Source of the DNA: Ectocarpus siliculosus
Taxonomy: Eukaryota; Sar; Phaeophyceae; Ectocarpales; Ectocarpaceae
Assembly: GCA_000310025.1 (NCBI GenBank)
Contig: FN649744.1
Location: 1,066,789 to 1,093,586 of the forward strand
Length of the DNA stretch: 26,798 nucleotides
Reading direction: 5' to 3'
Positions 10,164 through 18,810 of the stretch are shown piece by piece; the first letter of the stretch is position 1; every line of letters begins with the position of its first letter. The notes under the pieces are model-generated. The model did no database searches. It was not told where the DNA came from and was given only the letters and a program-made list of their open reading frames with translations. Position numbers and translations under genes: made by a program.

Positions 10164-13100
10164 CGTTACGGCTAGAAGGGAAGCCCATATCGCCGATAAA
10201 GGCGTCGAACGCCTCGGCGGCTGCCGCCCACCGGTTGGCGCGGCCGTAGATGTCTACCGCGACCAAACGCCACGGCCACTGCCGCTCCGGGGGATGCGAC
10301 GGGGGCGTTTCGACGGCGGCGGCGGCGGCGGCGTCACGAATCCTTTGCCTGTCAGCCGCGAGCCACTCCTGTACCAGAGAACTGGGCGAGGCCACCATCT
10401 CCTGCGATTAAACAGTAGTGATTTTGTCGCGGGGTACGCTATCATGTAAGGGCCGAAACATGCGCGCGAACACACAGAAGAGTATCTTAATCCGAAAAAC
10501 AGGGCCCTCTTGTCGCCCACCCACCCCCCTCTCCCTCCCCTGGGAAGAGCCCAGTCATCAGAAAGCGTATCCTTGTTGTCTTATCCTGCTTCAATAACAA
10601 GTATTGCCATTGATCGGACCGTCACACCGCGGTCGAGACGAGACTTGAAACTGCGAAAAATAAGTAGGAGAGGAGGGTCTAAAAATCTGCAGATATGATG
10701 AAGGTAGCAAAAGGGTTCAAATGCTCCGTCCTCTCGAGAGCGCGCGGTCAAAGGTCTAACAGCTAAGGCGAGCAAAACATGTGTACGTCCTCGTGGTTGT
10801 ACTTGCTATCTTGACGCGAAAGAAATGCTCCGATCTCTATCCACCAGCGACCCTTCTTTCCTCTCCTTCAAGGTCCACCGAACGAGCTTCGGGAGCGCCA
10901 ACTAAAGAACGAGGCGCAAGACAACCAAAAAAGAAAGCACACCGCTGCTGTATACATCGTGTACCCACCTTGTTCAACTTCTTGATCCTCGCAAACATCT
11001 CGTCGAGGTGACGGGCGGCCCCCGTGACTACCCCCTCCCTCCAGTGGGCCACGGCGGCCACGGCAAGCATGTCCGGCGTCGAGGCCTGGAGGCCGAACGC
11101 TCGAGACCCCTTGTTGCTCACCAATCGGGAGATCTGTGACAGCGAAGAGCGGACAGATTGGTGGCACCGACTTGTCCTTTTGCCTTTCTCTGTGTGTCGC
11201 GGTGCCATGAGTTGCTATCGGACACCGGTGCTGTTGTTTTTCTTCCGAAGACCGATATCCTGAAATACTCTATCCCCATACGTACGCTTGGTGATGTGAA
11301 AGCCTGGTCCGGTGAACCCGGCGTGCTCCGTCCCGGGTTTGTAGGAATGCGAGGTCAATGGTCTAACGACTACGGCATGCACGACTATGAGTACCCCCCC
11401 CCCCCCCCCAACAGTACGGGTGTATGCCCCCAAATAAGCCCGGAAAAGGGAGGGCGTCGTACTCTTATGTTTCGCATGTCTTAGCGGTTAGACCATTGGC
11501 CACGCGTTCTCGAGAGAACGGAGCATTGTTCCTTTTTCCACAGGACCGATCACCGATGAACAAAAGCCCCTTCCTAGAATACTGGCGGCTCAAAAACGTT
11601 TTCCCTGTCCTATCTATCCTATCGACATCATCACTTCCCGCCCTTTCAGTCTACTTTCTATGCCCCAGCATAGGTGGGGGGGGACTCACTGACAATCATG
11701 ACCAACCGCAGAGGTCCCTGTTTAGTGCCGGTTGAATAGTGCCGGTGTTTTCGGCGGGCACACACTGGGTTTCCAAGTCATTTTCTCAGTACTTGGAATA
11801 GTTCCGGCCCAGTATAGTGCCGGTGAATTTTCTGGGCACATAATAACGGCACTAAACAGGGACCTCTAGTGTACGTGTCCTCCCTCCGGCACCTGTGCGA
11901 AAGTTCCTCGTTCTGGGTGTTCACCGACCACCACCAGAAGCGCCAAACAGCAAGCGCGCGCACACACACACACCGACACGCCGCCACCAACTTCTCGTCA
12001 CTGGTGAGCCGATCAGCGCGGCCACAATGCCAAATACGTAAATCAAAGAAAACGCACACATGCCCACACACGTACTCTATACGCGCGCACGCGGCACGAC
12101 GCGGTGTACGCACCTTCCTCGAGTTTCCCACGGGCACCTTGGACAGCACGAGCGCCATGAGGTCCGGTCGAACCTCGACGCCGGCGAGGTGCGCCTCCTT
12201 TATCACCTCGAGCGCTCTCCTCCAGTCCAGCCGGCAGTCGGGCAGCGGAAACTCCGCCCCTGCCCCCGCTGCAGAGACTCGTGCTTGCGATATCGAGCTA
12301 GGGGCTGACATCGAGCTACTTCTAGGCAAGGCCGCAGCAGCAGCAGCAGCGCTAGCCGATGTCGATCCCGTGGCCGCCTGTATTCGGGCCACGTCCCACC
12401 CGGGGGAGGCCCAAGGCCCGACTCCCGCCGCCGCGCCGCGGGCGCCACCATCGCATGCCCTAATGAGCTCCGCCAGGAAGTGGTTCGCCATCTTCGGCCA
12501 GACACCGCCCTGGTTCGGAACCGCAAGCGCCCCGAGAGGGGGGTGGGGTGGGGGGTTACTCATGTTTCGCACGCACGCCTTAGCTGTCAGAACATTAACC
12601 ACGCGTCCTCGAGAAGACGGAGCTTGAGAGGGGGGGTACTTGTTGCTTGTGGTATCGGCATTGGTGAATGGCGATGAGCACCATTTCCAAAAAAGGTCCG
12701 GTGTTACACGGCAAACACAACTACTCCTCGATTTACTACTCATTTGAGCAACAACAACAATTTCAGTTGACCATTTACCACGCATATTTTTCATTGATAC
12801 CAAGCTCCTTAAGTCTGGCAAGCGTGCCCCTACCTACTCAAGGGCTATGACCATGCTGTTGTGAACAACGTCATCAGGCCTCGCCACCTCGTAGAATAAT
12901 TTTTCCATGAGTGTTCCACATACGGGGTGGGAGAGATCTCACCAACAACGAGGCGTAAAACTTGGCAGCCCCGCGAAACCACAGGCTATTACTTCCACCA
13001 GTGCTGCTGCTGTTGTCGAGGTTGATAACCTTCCGCCATGCCTCCAGAGCTTCCTGCGGCGTTGGAGTCATCGCAGGCCGTGCGGCGCACGGTCAGGCAG

Positions 13101-15120
13101 TCATGAAAAACGAACCCATCGGAGTCGCCAAGTAGAGGCTTGGAGGGACGGCGGGGGCGGCTTGTATCTGTCGTACGGTGGTACAAGGTGGCTCGCGAGC
13201 CGGCAAAAACGGTGTTCGATACGGGTGTTGTACCTTCCTTCGGTGAGGTGTACCTTCCTTCGAGCGAAGAAGAAAACAAATTCTGTCGACGGGTCACACC
13301 GGATTTTTGGTCGGCTCTCTCTGGGATAGTTTTGCAGGACCCTGGCGGGGGCCTGCTTGCCCCCCCCCCACCCCCCCCCTCCACCAGTACAAAGGTGAAC
13401 TTGGAACACCACCCACCGCCCATCGCGTGCGGCTTTCTCTGCTTGACGATGATCGAGGCAGAGGGGGAACCTCGCAAACTTCGTGTGGCACGAAAACGGG
13501 GATCGCCGCAGGAGGTATGCGTTCAACCCGAAAAAAAAGCATGGTATAGTACAGCGCACGGCGACGGCATCGTCGGTTGGTTGTTGTTGCTGCTGCTGCT
13601 GCTGCTTCGGCAGTGGTACGATTTTTTCGCCACCCACAGATGTATGTATGCTGATAGGTTCAATTTCTCACCGGGATGTGCTCGGCCGTGTGCTTTGACA
13701 CCTTGTTGGGGTCCTTGGAGTCGTGCCCGATCGCCTGAACGTAGTGGGGGGGGGGGGGGGGGAGGGGCACCGTGTTTGTTGAACTTGAAAAGGCGATCGG
13801 GTGCCATCCAAAGCAGCACGAGTCCGCCCTCCCTCTCTCCATATCGTAACACAACCGCCTACACCAAGATCCAAGACCACGCTAGTTGCTTCGAGAGAGA
13901 AAGCAGCGACCAAGCTTGGCCGGCTCCCGCACCGTCTCATCCCCGCCCTTACCTGCTTCGCGCTGTGGCGTTGAGCAAGCTCGATCATCGCCGCCTGCCA
14001 TGCCCGCAGCTCGGAGCTCGCGGACCCGGCGGCCTTGTTGTCGTCGGCGTGGGCGAAAGCGCCAGTAGCAGCGTAGGCGGCCGGGACTTTGCTACCAGGA
14101 ACACCATCCGGAATGCCGCCGCTGAGCGCAGCCCCGCCGCTGCTGCGGGTGCGCCTGTTTCGCCGCCGTCAGCGCCGCCCGCAAGAAGTGTGTGTGACCG
14201 GTCAACGGGGGATTGTTTTGTTTCTCTGTTCAAAGGCGTTTTGTTGTTGTGGGCCAGCCCCCAACACCGGAGACAAAAACAAAGCAGCAGTTTGCAGCCG
14301 ACGGATGGCCTGTTGTAAGCTGTCGTGGGGCACCCAGCGCCATGTCTTGGTTGCCACGAGGCAAGACCTTGAGGCACAACACGCCCTCCGACTATCCTCC
14401 GGTGACACATCCGGGAACAGGGGTCAAACAAGCTCCTTTTGGCTCACGACATGTCCGAAGCAGTGCCGCAGAATACACATATATATGCGTAGGAGAGGCA
14501 ACTGGTTTCCACTCGCTTGATATGCGAGCATCTAAACCTACCCGTCCTACGTCACGATTGCATGCATAGAATGTTGGCGACGACGGCGGGTTGCTGTTTT
14601 GAGAGATGTCCGGCCAACCACATTTGTGTCACGTGCCCGCTGTCCCCAAACACGGCAACTAATCACGTTGCTGCCGTCCACTTCGGCTGCTGCTGTTGCC
14701 TTCAGATTACCAGCACCATCGGCTGACCAACTGCCAACGATACAGCCACCCCCCTGCGCTCTCTTGCGTTCACGTGTTTACATGATGTGGACATGTGAAG
14801 CACAAAGAGTCTTCTCTAGTTCTGCGAGACAGTACAGCGCCACGGGACTGTCAGGAATTTTGCGGTTGCGTTTGTTATCTCGCACCTGCGCCCAGCCGCA
14901 GCTAGTAGAACCCCTCGCCGCTTCAAGTCCCAGCGTGTGGTTGGCCCGAGGGCTTCGCCGAGACGCCTGAGAGCTAGATATTGCCCTCGGCATCGCAGCA
15001 TGCTTCAACTGCACACACTGCCACACAGCGCCATGCTGCCACACACCTGCACAGAGCCGAGTCAAAGATGAGCGGGGGCTCCGCGGTCGTCTTTCCGCCC
15101 AAAGCGTACCCTATCTGTTG
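7543..15120 (-). CDS. PPR-like protein gene with degenerate Smr-like C-terminus (8 exons, 5' end unresolved)
   Basis: Eight minus-strand exons join with agreeing phases: 15120-15047, 14154-13953, 13734-13672, 13053-12943, 12509-12114, 11133-10969, 10401-8578 and 8127-7543 (stop). Together they encode about 1139 residues. Degenerate pentatricopeptide-like helical pairs recur: LDWRRALEVIKEAHLAGVEV near residue 250, AIAHAITAYLKLGRVEEAAE near 510, and WMEGTVRGFTRAGKWDMALE further on. PPR proteins bind organellar RNA, usually in plastids or mitochondria. The C-terminus (LNLDCVDYQMHHGMPLAALN, then, across the last intron, GDLVMITSVKGS) has the order and spacing of an Smr domain but lacks its canonical LDxH and TGxG residues. 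A PPR-Smr-type protein is therefore an inference. The first exon is not identified: a candidate frame starts at ATG 15479, but its GTTGAG donor is weak, so any transit peptide is unseen. Confidence 0.62.
8128..8577 (-). other. Last intron of the PPR-like gene
   Basis: This 450-bp intron has a GTGAGT donor at 8577 and a CACAG acceptor at 8128. It contains a C10A8 homopolymer block (8137-8154) and a C run at 8517-8526. It splits the Smr-like region between its first helix and its central strand. Confidence 0.55.
8578..10401 (-). CDS. PPR-like gene, long exon
   Basis: This 1824-nt exon (608 codons, phase 0 at both ends) runs from an AATCGCAG acceptor to an ACG/GTGAGT donor. It starts EMVASPSSLVQEWLAADRQR. 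Helical repeat-like segments are separated by low-complexity inserts. These are an Arg tract of about ten residues followed at once by a Glu tract (from GGC/CCG and CTC/CTT trinucleotide runs at about 10060-10160), a Gly/Pro stretch, and long Ala/Thr/Gly-rich stretches near 9200-9400. The last 40 codons form the first half of the Smr-like region, with the basic helix LNLVLSDMRRKYAYEE. Confidence 0.72.
10711..10787 (-). repeat. Dispersed repeat, copy A3 (degenerate)
   Basis: In reverse complement it reads TGCTCGCCTTAGCTGTTAGA, then CTTTGACCGCGCGCTCTCGA, then GACGGAGCAT. This matches the core of the other copies but lacks the oligo-G head. It lies in the intron between the exons at 10401 and 10969. 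Confidence 0.6.
10969..11133 (-). CDS. PPR-like gene, internal exon
   Basis: This 55-codon exon lies between a CTGTCACAG acceptor and an AACAAG/GTGGGT donor. It encodes ISRLVSNKGSRAFGLQASTP followed by helices AVAAVAHWREGVVTGAARHL and MFARIKKLNK. Both ends are phase 0 and match the exons on either side. Confidence 0.65.
11285..11409 (-). repeat. Dispersed oligo-G-headed repeat, copy A4
   Basis: It is the reverse-complement partner of copy A2 over about 120 bp and is headed by a 16-C run (11394-11409) on the plus strand. It faces copy A5 head to head across about 37 bp, making an imperfect inverted repeat inside one intron of the PPR-like gene. Confidence 0.7.
11447..11619 (+). repeat. Dispersed oligo-G-headed repeat, copy A5
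   Basis: It begins GGGAGGGCGTCGTACTCTTA and aligns with copy A1 throughout, with a conserved 3' block CTTCCTAGAATACTGGCGGC. It lies in the same intron as A4 and the MITE-like element. Confidence 0.7.
11710..11867. mobile_element. MITE-like element with perfect 21-bp terminal inverted repeats
   Basis: AGAGGTCCCTGTTTAGTGCC plus G at 11710-11730 is repeated exactly, inverted, at 11847-11867. The 158-bp span has no coding capacity. Internally, ATAGTGCCGGTG followed by a GGGCACA block occurs twice in direct orientation (11737-11762 and 11814-11841). This is the size and structure of a miniature inverted-repeat DNA transposon or foldback element. No clear target-site duplication was found (flanks CCGC and AGTG), so the superfamily is unassigned. 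It sits in the intron between exons 12114 and 11133 of the PPR-like gene. Confidence 0.72.
12114..12509 (-). CDS. PPR-like gene, internal exon with clear PPR-like helix pair
   Basis: This 132-codon exon lies between a GAACCAG acceptor and a GGAAG/GTGCGT donor. It starts GGVWPKMANHFLAELIRAC, has an Ala/Ser-rich linker, and ends with CRLDWRRALEVIKEAHLAGV followed by EVRPDLMALVLSKV, the best PPR-like repeat in the gene. Confidence 0.68.
12549..12625 (+). repeat. Dispersed oligo-G-headed repeat, copy A6 (short)
   Basis: GGGGGGTTACTCATGTTTCG followed by CCTTAGCTGTCAG, ACCACGCGTCCTCGAGA and GACGGAGC matches the first half of copies A1 and A5. It lies in the intron upstream of the 12509 exon. Confidence 0.65.
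12943..13053 (-). CDS. PPR-like gene, short internal exon
   Basis: This 37-codon exon lies between a CGCCGCAG acceptor and a TTGTTG/GTGAGA donor, phase 0 at both ends. It starts EALEAWRKVINLDN and ends FRGAAKFYASLL, an amphipathic helix pair resembling half PPR units. An ATG lies six codons upstream in the same frame, but a TGA precedes that ATG, so the splice acceptor is the better edge. Confidence 0.58.
13226..13263. repeat. Short direct repeat in intron
   Basis: TGTACCTTCCTTCG occurs twice, 22 bases apart. It lies in the intron between the 13734-13672 and 13053-12943 exons and has no apparent function. Confidence 0.45.
13672..13734 (-). CDS. PPR-like gene, 21-codon exon
   Basis: Between an ACGTTCAG acceptor and a CCCG/GTGAGA donor lie exactly 21 codons (AIGHDSKDPNKVSKHTAEHI plus P), phase 0 at both ends. 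The 17-G run in the adjoining intron (13746-13762) reads as poly-Pro in the shadow frame and is not part of the exon. Confidence 0.55.
13953..14154 (-). CDS. PPR-like gene, upstream exon
   Basis: This exon ends AWQAAMIELAQRHSAKQ at a CAG/GTAAGG donor. The upstream edge at GAAACAG is inferred. It leaves one base at the start, which completes the codon begun by two bases at the end of the 15120-15047 exon. Its first half is Gly/Ser/Ala-rich (SGGIPDGVPGSKVPAAYAAT). Confidence 0.52.
15047..15120 (-). CDS. PPR-like gene, most upstream exon recognised
   Basis: This 74-nt exon encodes QQIGYALGGKTTAEPPLIFD then SALC. It lies between a CAATTCAG acceptor and a GCAG/GTGTGT donor and ends two bases into a codon, which fits the next exon. 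Assignment to the same gene rests on strand, spacing and phase only. Confidence 0.45.
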
Positions 15121-16650
15121 CTGAATTGTCCCCCCAGCAGACAGGCCAGCGCGGCACCAGCATGACGCCACACCCAGAGACGGACAGGGGGCGGAGGGAC
15201 GACAGTGAAAACACACGGAAAGGGAAGGGAGAGGGGAGTGGCATCCACATGAGAGAGAAAAACAGGAGGCAGGCGAAGAAAGCAAAGAAGTGGAGGGTTG
15301 CAGCTGGCTGGTCGTACAAGGCGGAGTTCGGATCCATCCGCCCCGACTTTTCGTCACACACTCAACCTGCTTTTGTAAGGCCTTGATTCCAGCAAGCAGT
15401 GTTGGTGCAGCGGGAAAACGGGCGGTAGACTACCAAAATCTGTGGGAGGTTGGCCTCGGAGGGAAGTGTAACACCCATGTCCTTCTTCGCCGCTTGTTTC
15501 CACCTTTCTTTCTAGCCCAAATAAATGGAATGCTCTCGGACAAAAAGAAGGTCCAGTCCAGTTTGGTGTGCACCCCTATATACGAATTACATAATGTAAG
15601 CCCCAGGTAGGGTTGCGCGAATGAACAAGAGGCATGTAGCCCTCAACCCTCACACATGCACCCTCAGTCACCATTTACGAGCACGGGCATTCAAGAAGCA
15701 CAGGGGGGGGGTGCAAATAGCAGCTGAGGATGGATGGATGCCGTCGGGACTACTACTGGAAAGGATGATGGCGCGTACCGGGAGAAGTTGCGTGCGTATG
15801 GCAGTCCTACCCTATAGAGAAAGCAACGAAAATAAGACAGAACAATGTGTGTATGTACCGTAAAAAAGAAAGCATGAAATCGGAGCGAGAGTGAGTTTGT
15901 ATCCCCGGAAGATGGATCGAAGGTAGAAGAACAATCTTGGATGTGGTGTACTTGTACTTGATTGACTTGTCCAAGGGCGCCGGTTCGATGCCGTAGCGGA
16001 ACACCGGACCAAGTCTTTTGTTGCTGTTGTTGTTGTTGCTGCAGCTGTTGTTGTTGGTGTCATCGTCGTCGTCGTCGTTGTGTCACATCAAAGATGGCCG
16101 GCGACCTCTTCTCTATCCATCCAGCCCCTCTTCGCCCTACTGCACTGCACTCAACGCAAACAATTAGAACCCGGGTCCCGTGGTCAGTTGATTCCAAACG
16201 TACAAATTCATCGTAAATAGAAGACAGACTCAGAGCAAGTGAGTCCCATCACTCACATCAGCAAACCAGTAGGCTAGTGTAGTGGACTAGTATCGCAGCT
16301 TGCCTCGGGCAACTGTGCTGCTCCTCTAAGAGATTGTCGTTTTATTATGCATTGTGTTTAGGTGGTGTATAGAGCGGTGAAGAGATGAAGATTCGCACAA
16401 AAGTAACAGCAGCGAGTGTGATAAATCTTGTTGCACCCTTAGGACGACGGTCAGTGCAAGAAAAAAGCGTTAAGCATATAATACGTACTTTGGATGGACA
16501 ACGCCTAACACTCAGTCTGATGTCGAGGGAACAGACAAGAATAAGATTTTCTGTGGTGCGTGCAAAACAACGCGAATTGGGTTGTTGCGGAATTGGAGAA
16601 CAACAACTGTGACAACCCGCATGCCTTGGACTGAGGGAACGCGTGTTTTC
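15121..16650. other. Interval without a confident gene
   Basis: It probably contains the promoter and 5' exon(s) of the PPR-like gene. On the minus strand an open frame runs from ATG 15479 (MGVTLPSEANLPQILVVYRP) to a weak GCAG/GTTGAG donor near 15372. Joining it to the next exon would need a different acceptor (ATAG/GG near 15113), so I did not include it. A (TTG)n/(CTG)n tract at 16019-16053 and a (GTC)n tract at about 16062-16077 are microsatellites. Nothing else is recognisable. Confidence 0.4.
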
Positions 16651-17006
16651 CATGTCTTCGCTCGTACCCAGACTGTCCACACACCACACACACACACAAG
16701 TAGTTTGGGCTTACTTGCCGTGAGGTGGATACCATGGTGGTGCACGGTAGAATGAAATGAAAGATCGCCCCGGATAGCGGATGAACGCGGATGAACATTT
16801 ACCCGTCGTCGTCGTCGTCGTCGTCGTCGGATCATGGATCGTGGATCGTGCCGAACTTCGTTCATGCTGTCGACGTAAACTACAGACTACTTGCTTGGGA
16901 CCGTTACAAGCACGGCCATGTCTTCAATGCACACCCGATGGCCATATGGCATGAACACGTGTCCTGCGGCGAGGTGGTTATCGGATACGGTATTGTCACG
17001 GTTCCG
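16651..17006 (+). repeat. Duplicated 355-bp sequence, copy 1
   Basis: It starts CATGTCTTCG and ends CACGGTTCCG, and aligns with 17643-17997 over its whole length at an offset of 991-992 bases. It differs by point changes, small indels and an expanded (GTC)8 at 16805-16828, where copy 2 has GTCGTTGTC. In one frame both copies read WDRYK..HVFNAHP..W.EHVSCGEV, but most base differences there change the amino acid and other parts are frameshifted, so coding is not supported. Confidence 0.75.
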
Positions 17007-17010
17007 TTTT

Positions 17011-17047
17011 GGGTGGTGTGGTGGTGTGGTGGTGTGGTGGGGGGGTT
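17011..17047 (+). repeat. GTGGTGTG minisatellite
   Basis: Tandem GTGGTGTG units run into a G run, followed by TTGGATACCCCCCC. The tract marks the right edge of duplicated copy 1. Confidence 0.6.
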
Positions 17048-17100
17048 GGATACCCCCCCGGGTGTTTTTTGTTTGAGAAGAATGAGAGACAGACACTTTG

Positions 17101-17223
17101 CTGTAAGACTGGAACACTTTGTGCCAGCCAAACTCCCAATCGATCAAGACGACCCCTGGAAGAGACAAATAAATCTGTGAGACTGAAGCACTTTGTGCCA
17201 GCCGAACAATTCCAGGGTCGTCT
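17101..17223. repeat. Nested direct and inverted repeats
   Basis: A 35-bp direct repeat (CTGTRAGACTG...CACTTTGTGCCAGCC) occupies 17101-17135 and 17175-17209. Interleaved with it, AGACGACCCCTGGAA at 17147-17161 is inverted at 17210-17223 with one base deleted. Together they could fold into a long hairpin. It lies between the two 355-bp copies. Confidence 0.6.
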
Positions 17224-17642
17224 GCTGTTATCCACAGTGCTCAACTTTGTTTCTATACCCTATCGCTCAAAACTCACCAATTTGTTCTGCGCCAACACGA
17301 CGAAGAAACTGGTCACAGCATGCTGTGCGGGACCACCGATTGAGGTTGACTGCCGTGCCAATGAATGGTGTGTTCGATCTTACAACGTACAACGGCGTGC
17401 AGCAATCACCCAGCCAGGCTGTAGTGGTGTGCCCGAGCATCACCATGGCCAAACGGTCCCGTTGTGCGATACATGGCCTTGGTACGCTAACATGCATGTC
17501 TGCCTGCGCCTGCGCCACGGTCCGCTGGTCTGCTGTAGAATGAAACGTTTACCCGTCGGATCCATCCGTGGATTCGTCCACCCCTCCACTTCTTCTTCTG
17601 TTGTTGCTGAGGGCATGTTGTTTGAGACCGCCACCACACTGG

Positions 17643-17997
17643 CATGTCTTCAGAGCACACTCGCTAGTAAACTGGCCACACACCACCCACACACCCACAC
17701 GTACATAGTATGTTGTTTGGGCTTGCTTGCCGTGAGGTGGATACCATGGCGGTGCATGGTGGAATGAAAGATCGGCCCGGATCGCGGATGAACGTGGATG
17801 AACATTTACCCGTCGTTGTCGGATCATGGATCGTGGATCGTGCCGAACTTCGTTCATGCCGTCGAGACAAACTACAGACTACTGCTTGGGACCGTTACAA
17901 GTACAGCCATGTCTTCAATGCACACCCGCTGGCCAATTGGTATGAACACGTATCCTGCGGCGAGGTGGATATAGGATATGTTAACGTCACGGTTCCG
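17643..17997 (+). repeat. Duplicated 355-bp sequence, copy 2
   Basis: This is the second copy of the block at 16651-17006, with matching ends (CATGTCTTCA and CACGGTTCCG). It keeps the short ancestral-looking GTCGTTGTC and lacks the four-base AATG duplication seen at 16754-16760 of copy 1. A shorter, diverged trace (TGTAGAATGAAAC, then TTTACCCGTCGGATC) lies at about 17534-17565, between the copies. Confidence 0.75.
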
Positions 17998-18488
17998 GTG
18001 TTGGTGGCTTCGCACGTTGGATCCAGAATTCAAGACTGTTCGGGAACAGAGGGACACAAGCACACCTGCACAAATCGCTCCTTCCGACCCTCTGTGCGCG
18101 CGCGTATGTACAACAAGAACGAATATTGTTTCCCTCGAAACGCGGCAAATAGTCTATCGCGGGGCACACGTAGGTGTCGTTCCGCCGAGAACGAAATCCA
18201 CTTCATTTGCGCGCGCGTAAAATGTTGATGCACAACTCCTCGACGAGTTTCGTCGGCGTTGCCTGTCTGAAGATTTCCTTGTTTTGTTTACGGGAAGCCA
18301 CAACTGCTTACTACGGTAACACTCTCGAGCACAAGACACAGCAAGAACAAAGTAACTCAAGAGTGAGGACGCCCCAAGTAAACACGGAAAAAGAAATAAA
18401 TGGCATGAAAAAACGCCTCGAAGCAGTTCTCCCCGATGATCTGAAAGGGCCTGAAGTATTTGTTGGTCGTGTGGGGCTGCAAGCGGCA

Positions 18489-18810
18489 CCATCGCGAGAA
18501 GGGTGATCTCCCCGGCAGTTTGCCCCGCGGCGGCGGCGGGGGAGACGGCCGGGGTGCAAGCACTCGCGGGTGACCGGTACCATCGGTAGCAGCAGCACCG
18601 GCGGCGAGAGGGGTGACCCCCCGGCGGCAGGGTTCTCCTCGCGGCGGCGGCCGGGGATACGGCCGGGGCGCAGGCACTCGCGGCTAGAGCGGCAGCATCC
18701 GCAGCAGCACCGGCGGCAAGAGGGAGGACCGCCAGCGCGGTCATGTTTTCCCCGCGGCGGCGGCCGGCCGGGACGCACGCACTCGCGGACGGAGTGGCGG
18801 CACCGTTGAT
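18489..18810. repeat. GC-rich tandem repeat, three diverged units
   Basis: Units of about 105-114 bp share the order GAGAGGGGTGACC, CGCGGCGGCGGCCGG, ACGGCCGGGGCGCA, GCACTCGCGG, AGCAGCACCGGCGG. The GCACTCGCGG landmark falls at 18560, 18674 and 18779, so the spacings are 114 and 105, both multiples of three. On the minus strand the units read ASAC.PAVSPAAAA and, with small frame changes, LPLAAGAA. It may be an exon of an unrecognised gene or a minisatellite; no splice signals decide it. Confidence 0.6.

Noticed and set aside
13140-14318. 392-codon plus-strand frame
   Set aside because: It crosses several minus-strand exons and introns, (TTG)n/(CTG)n and a 17-G run. The minus-strand exons have matching phases and better protein character.
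15980-16005. tRNA-like box B (GGTTCGATGCC)
   Set aside because: No T-stem pairing, acceptor stem or upstream box A at the right distance could be found.
16791-18228. Protein gene spanning the two 355-bp copies
   Set aside because: Shared frames exist on both strands, but differences are mainly non-synonymous and indels break the frames. No splice sites link the copies.
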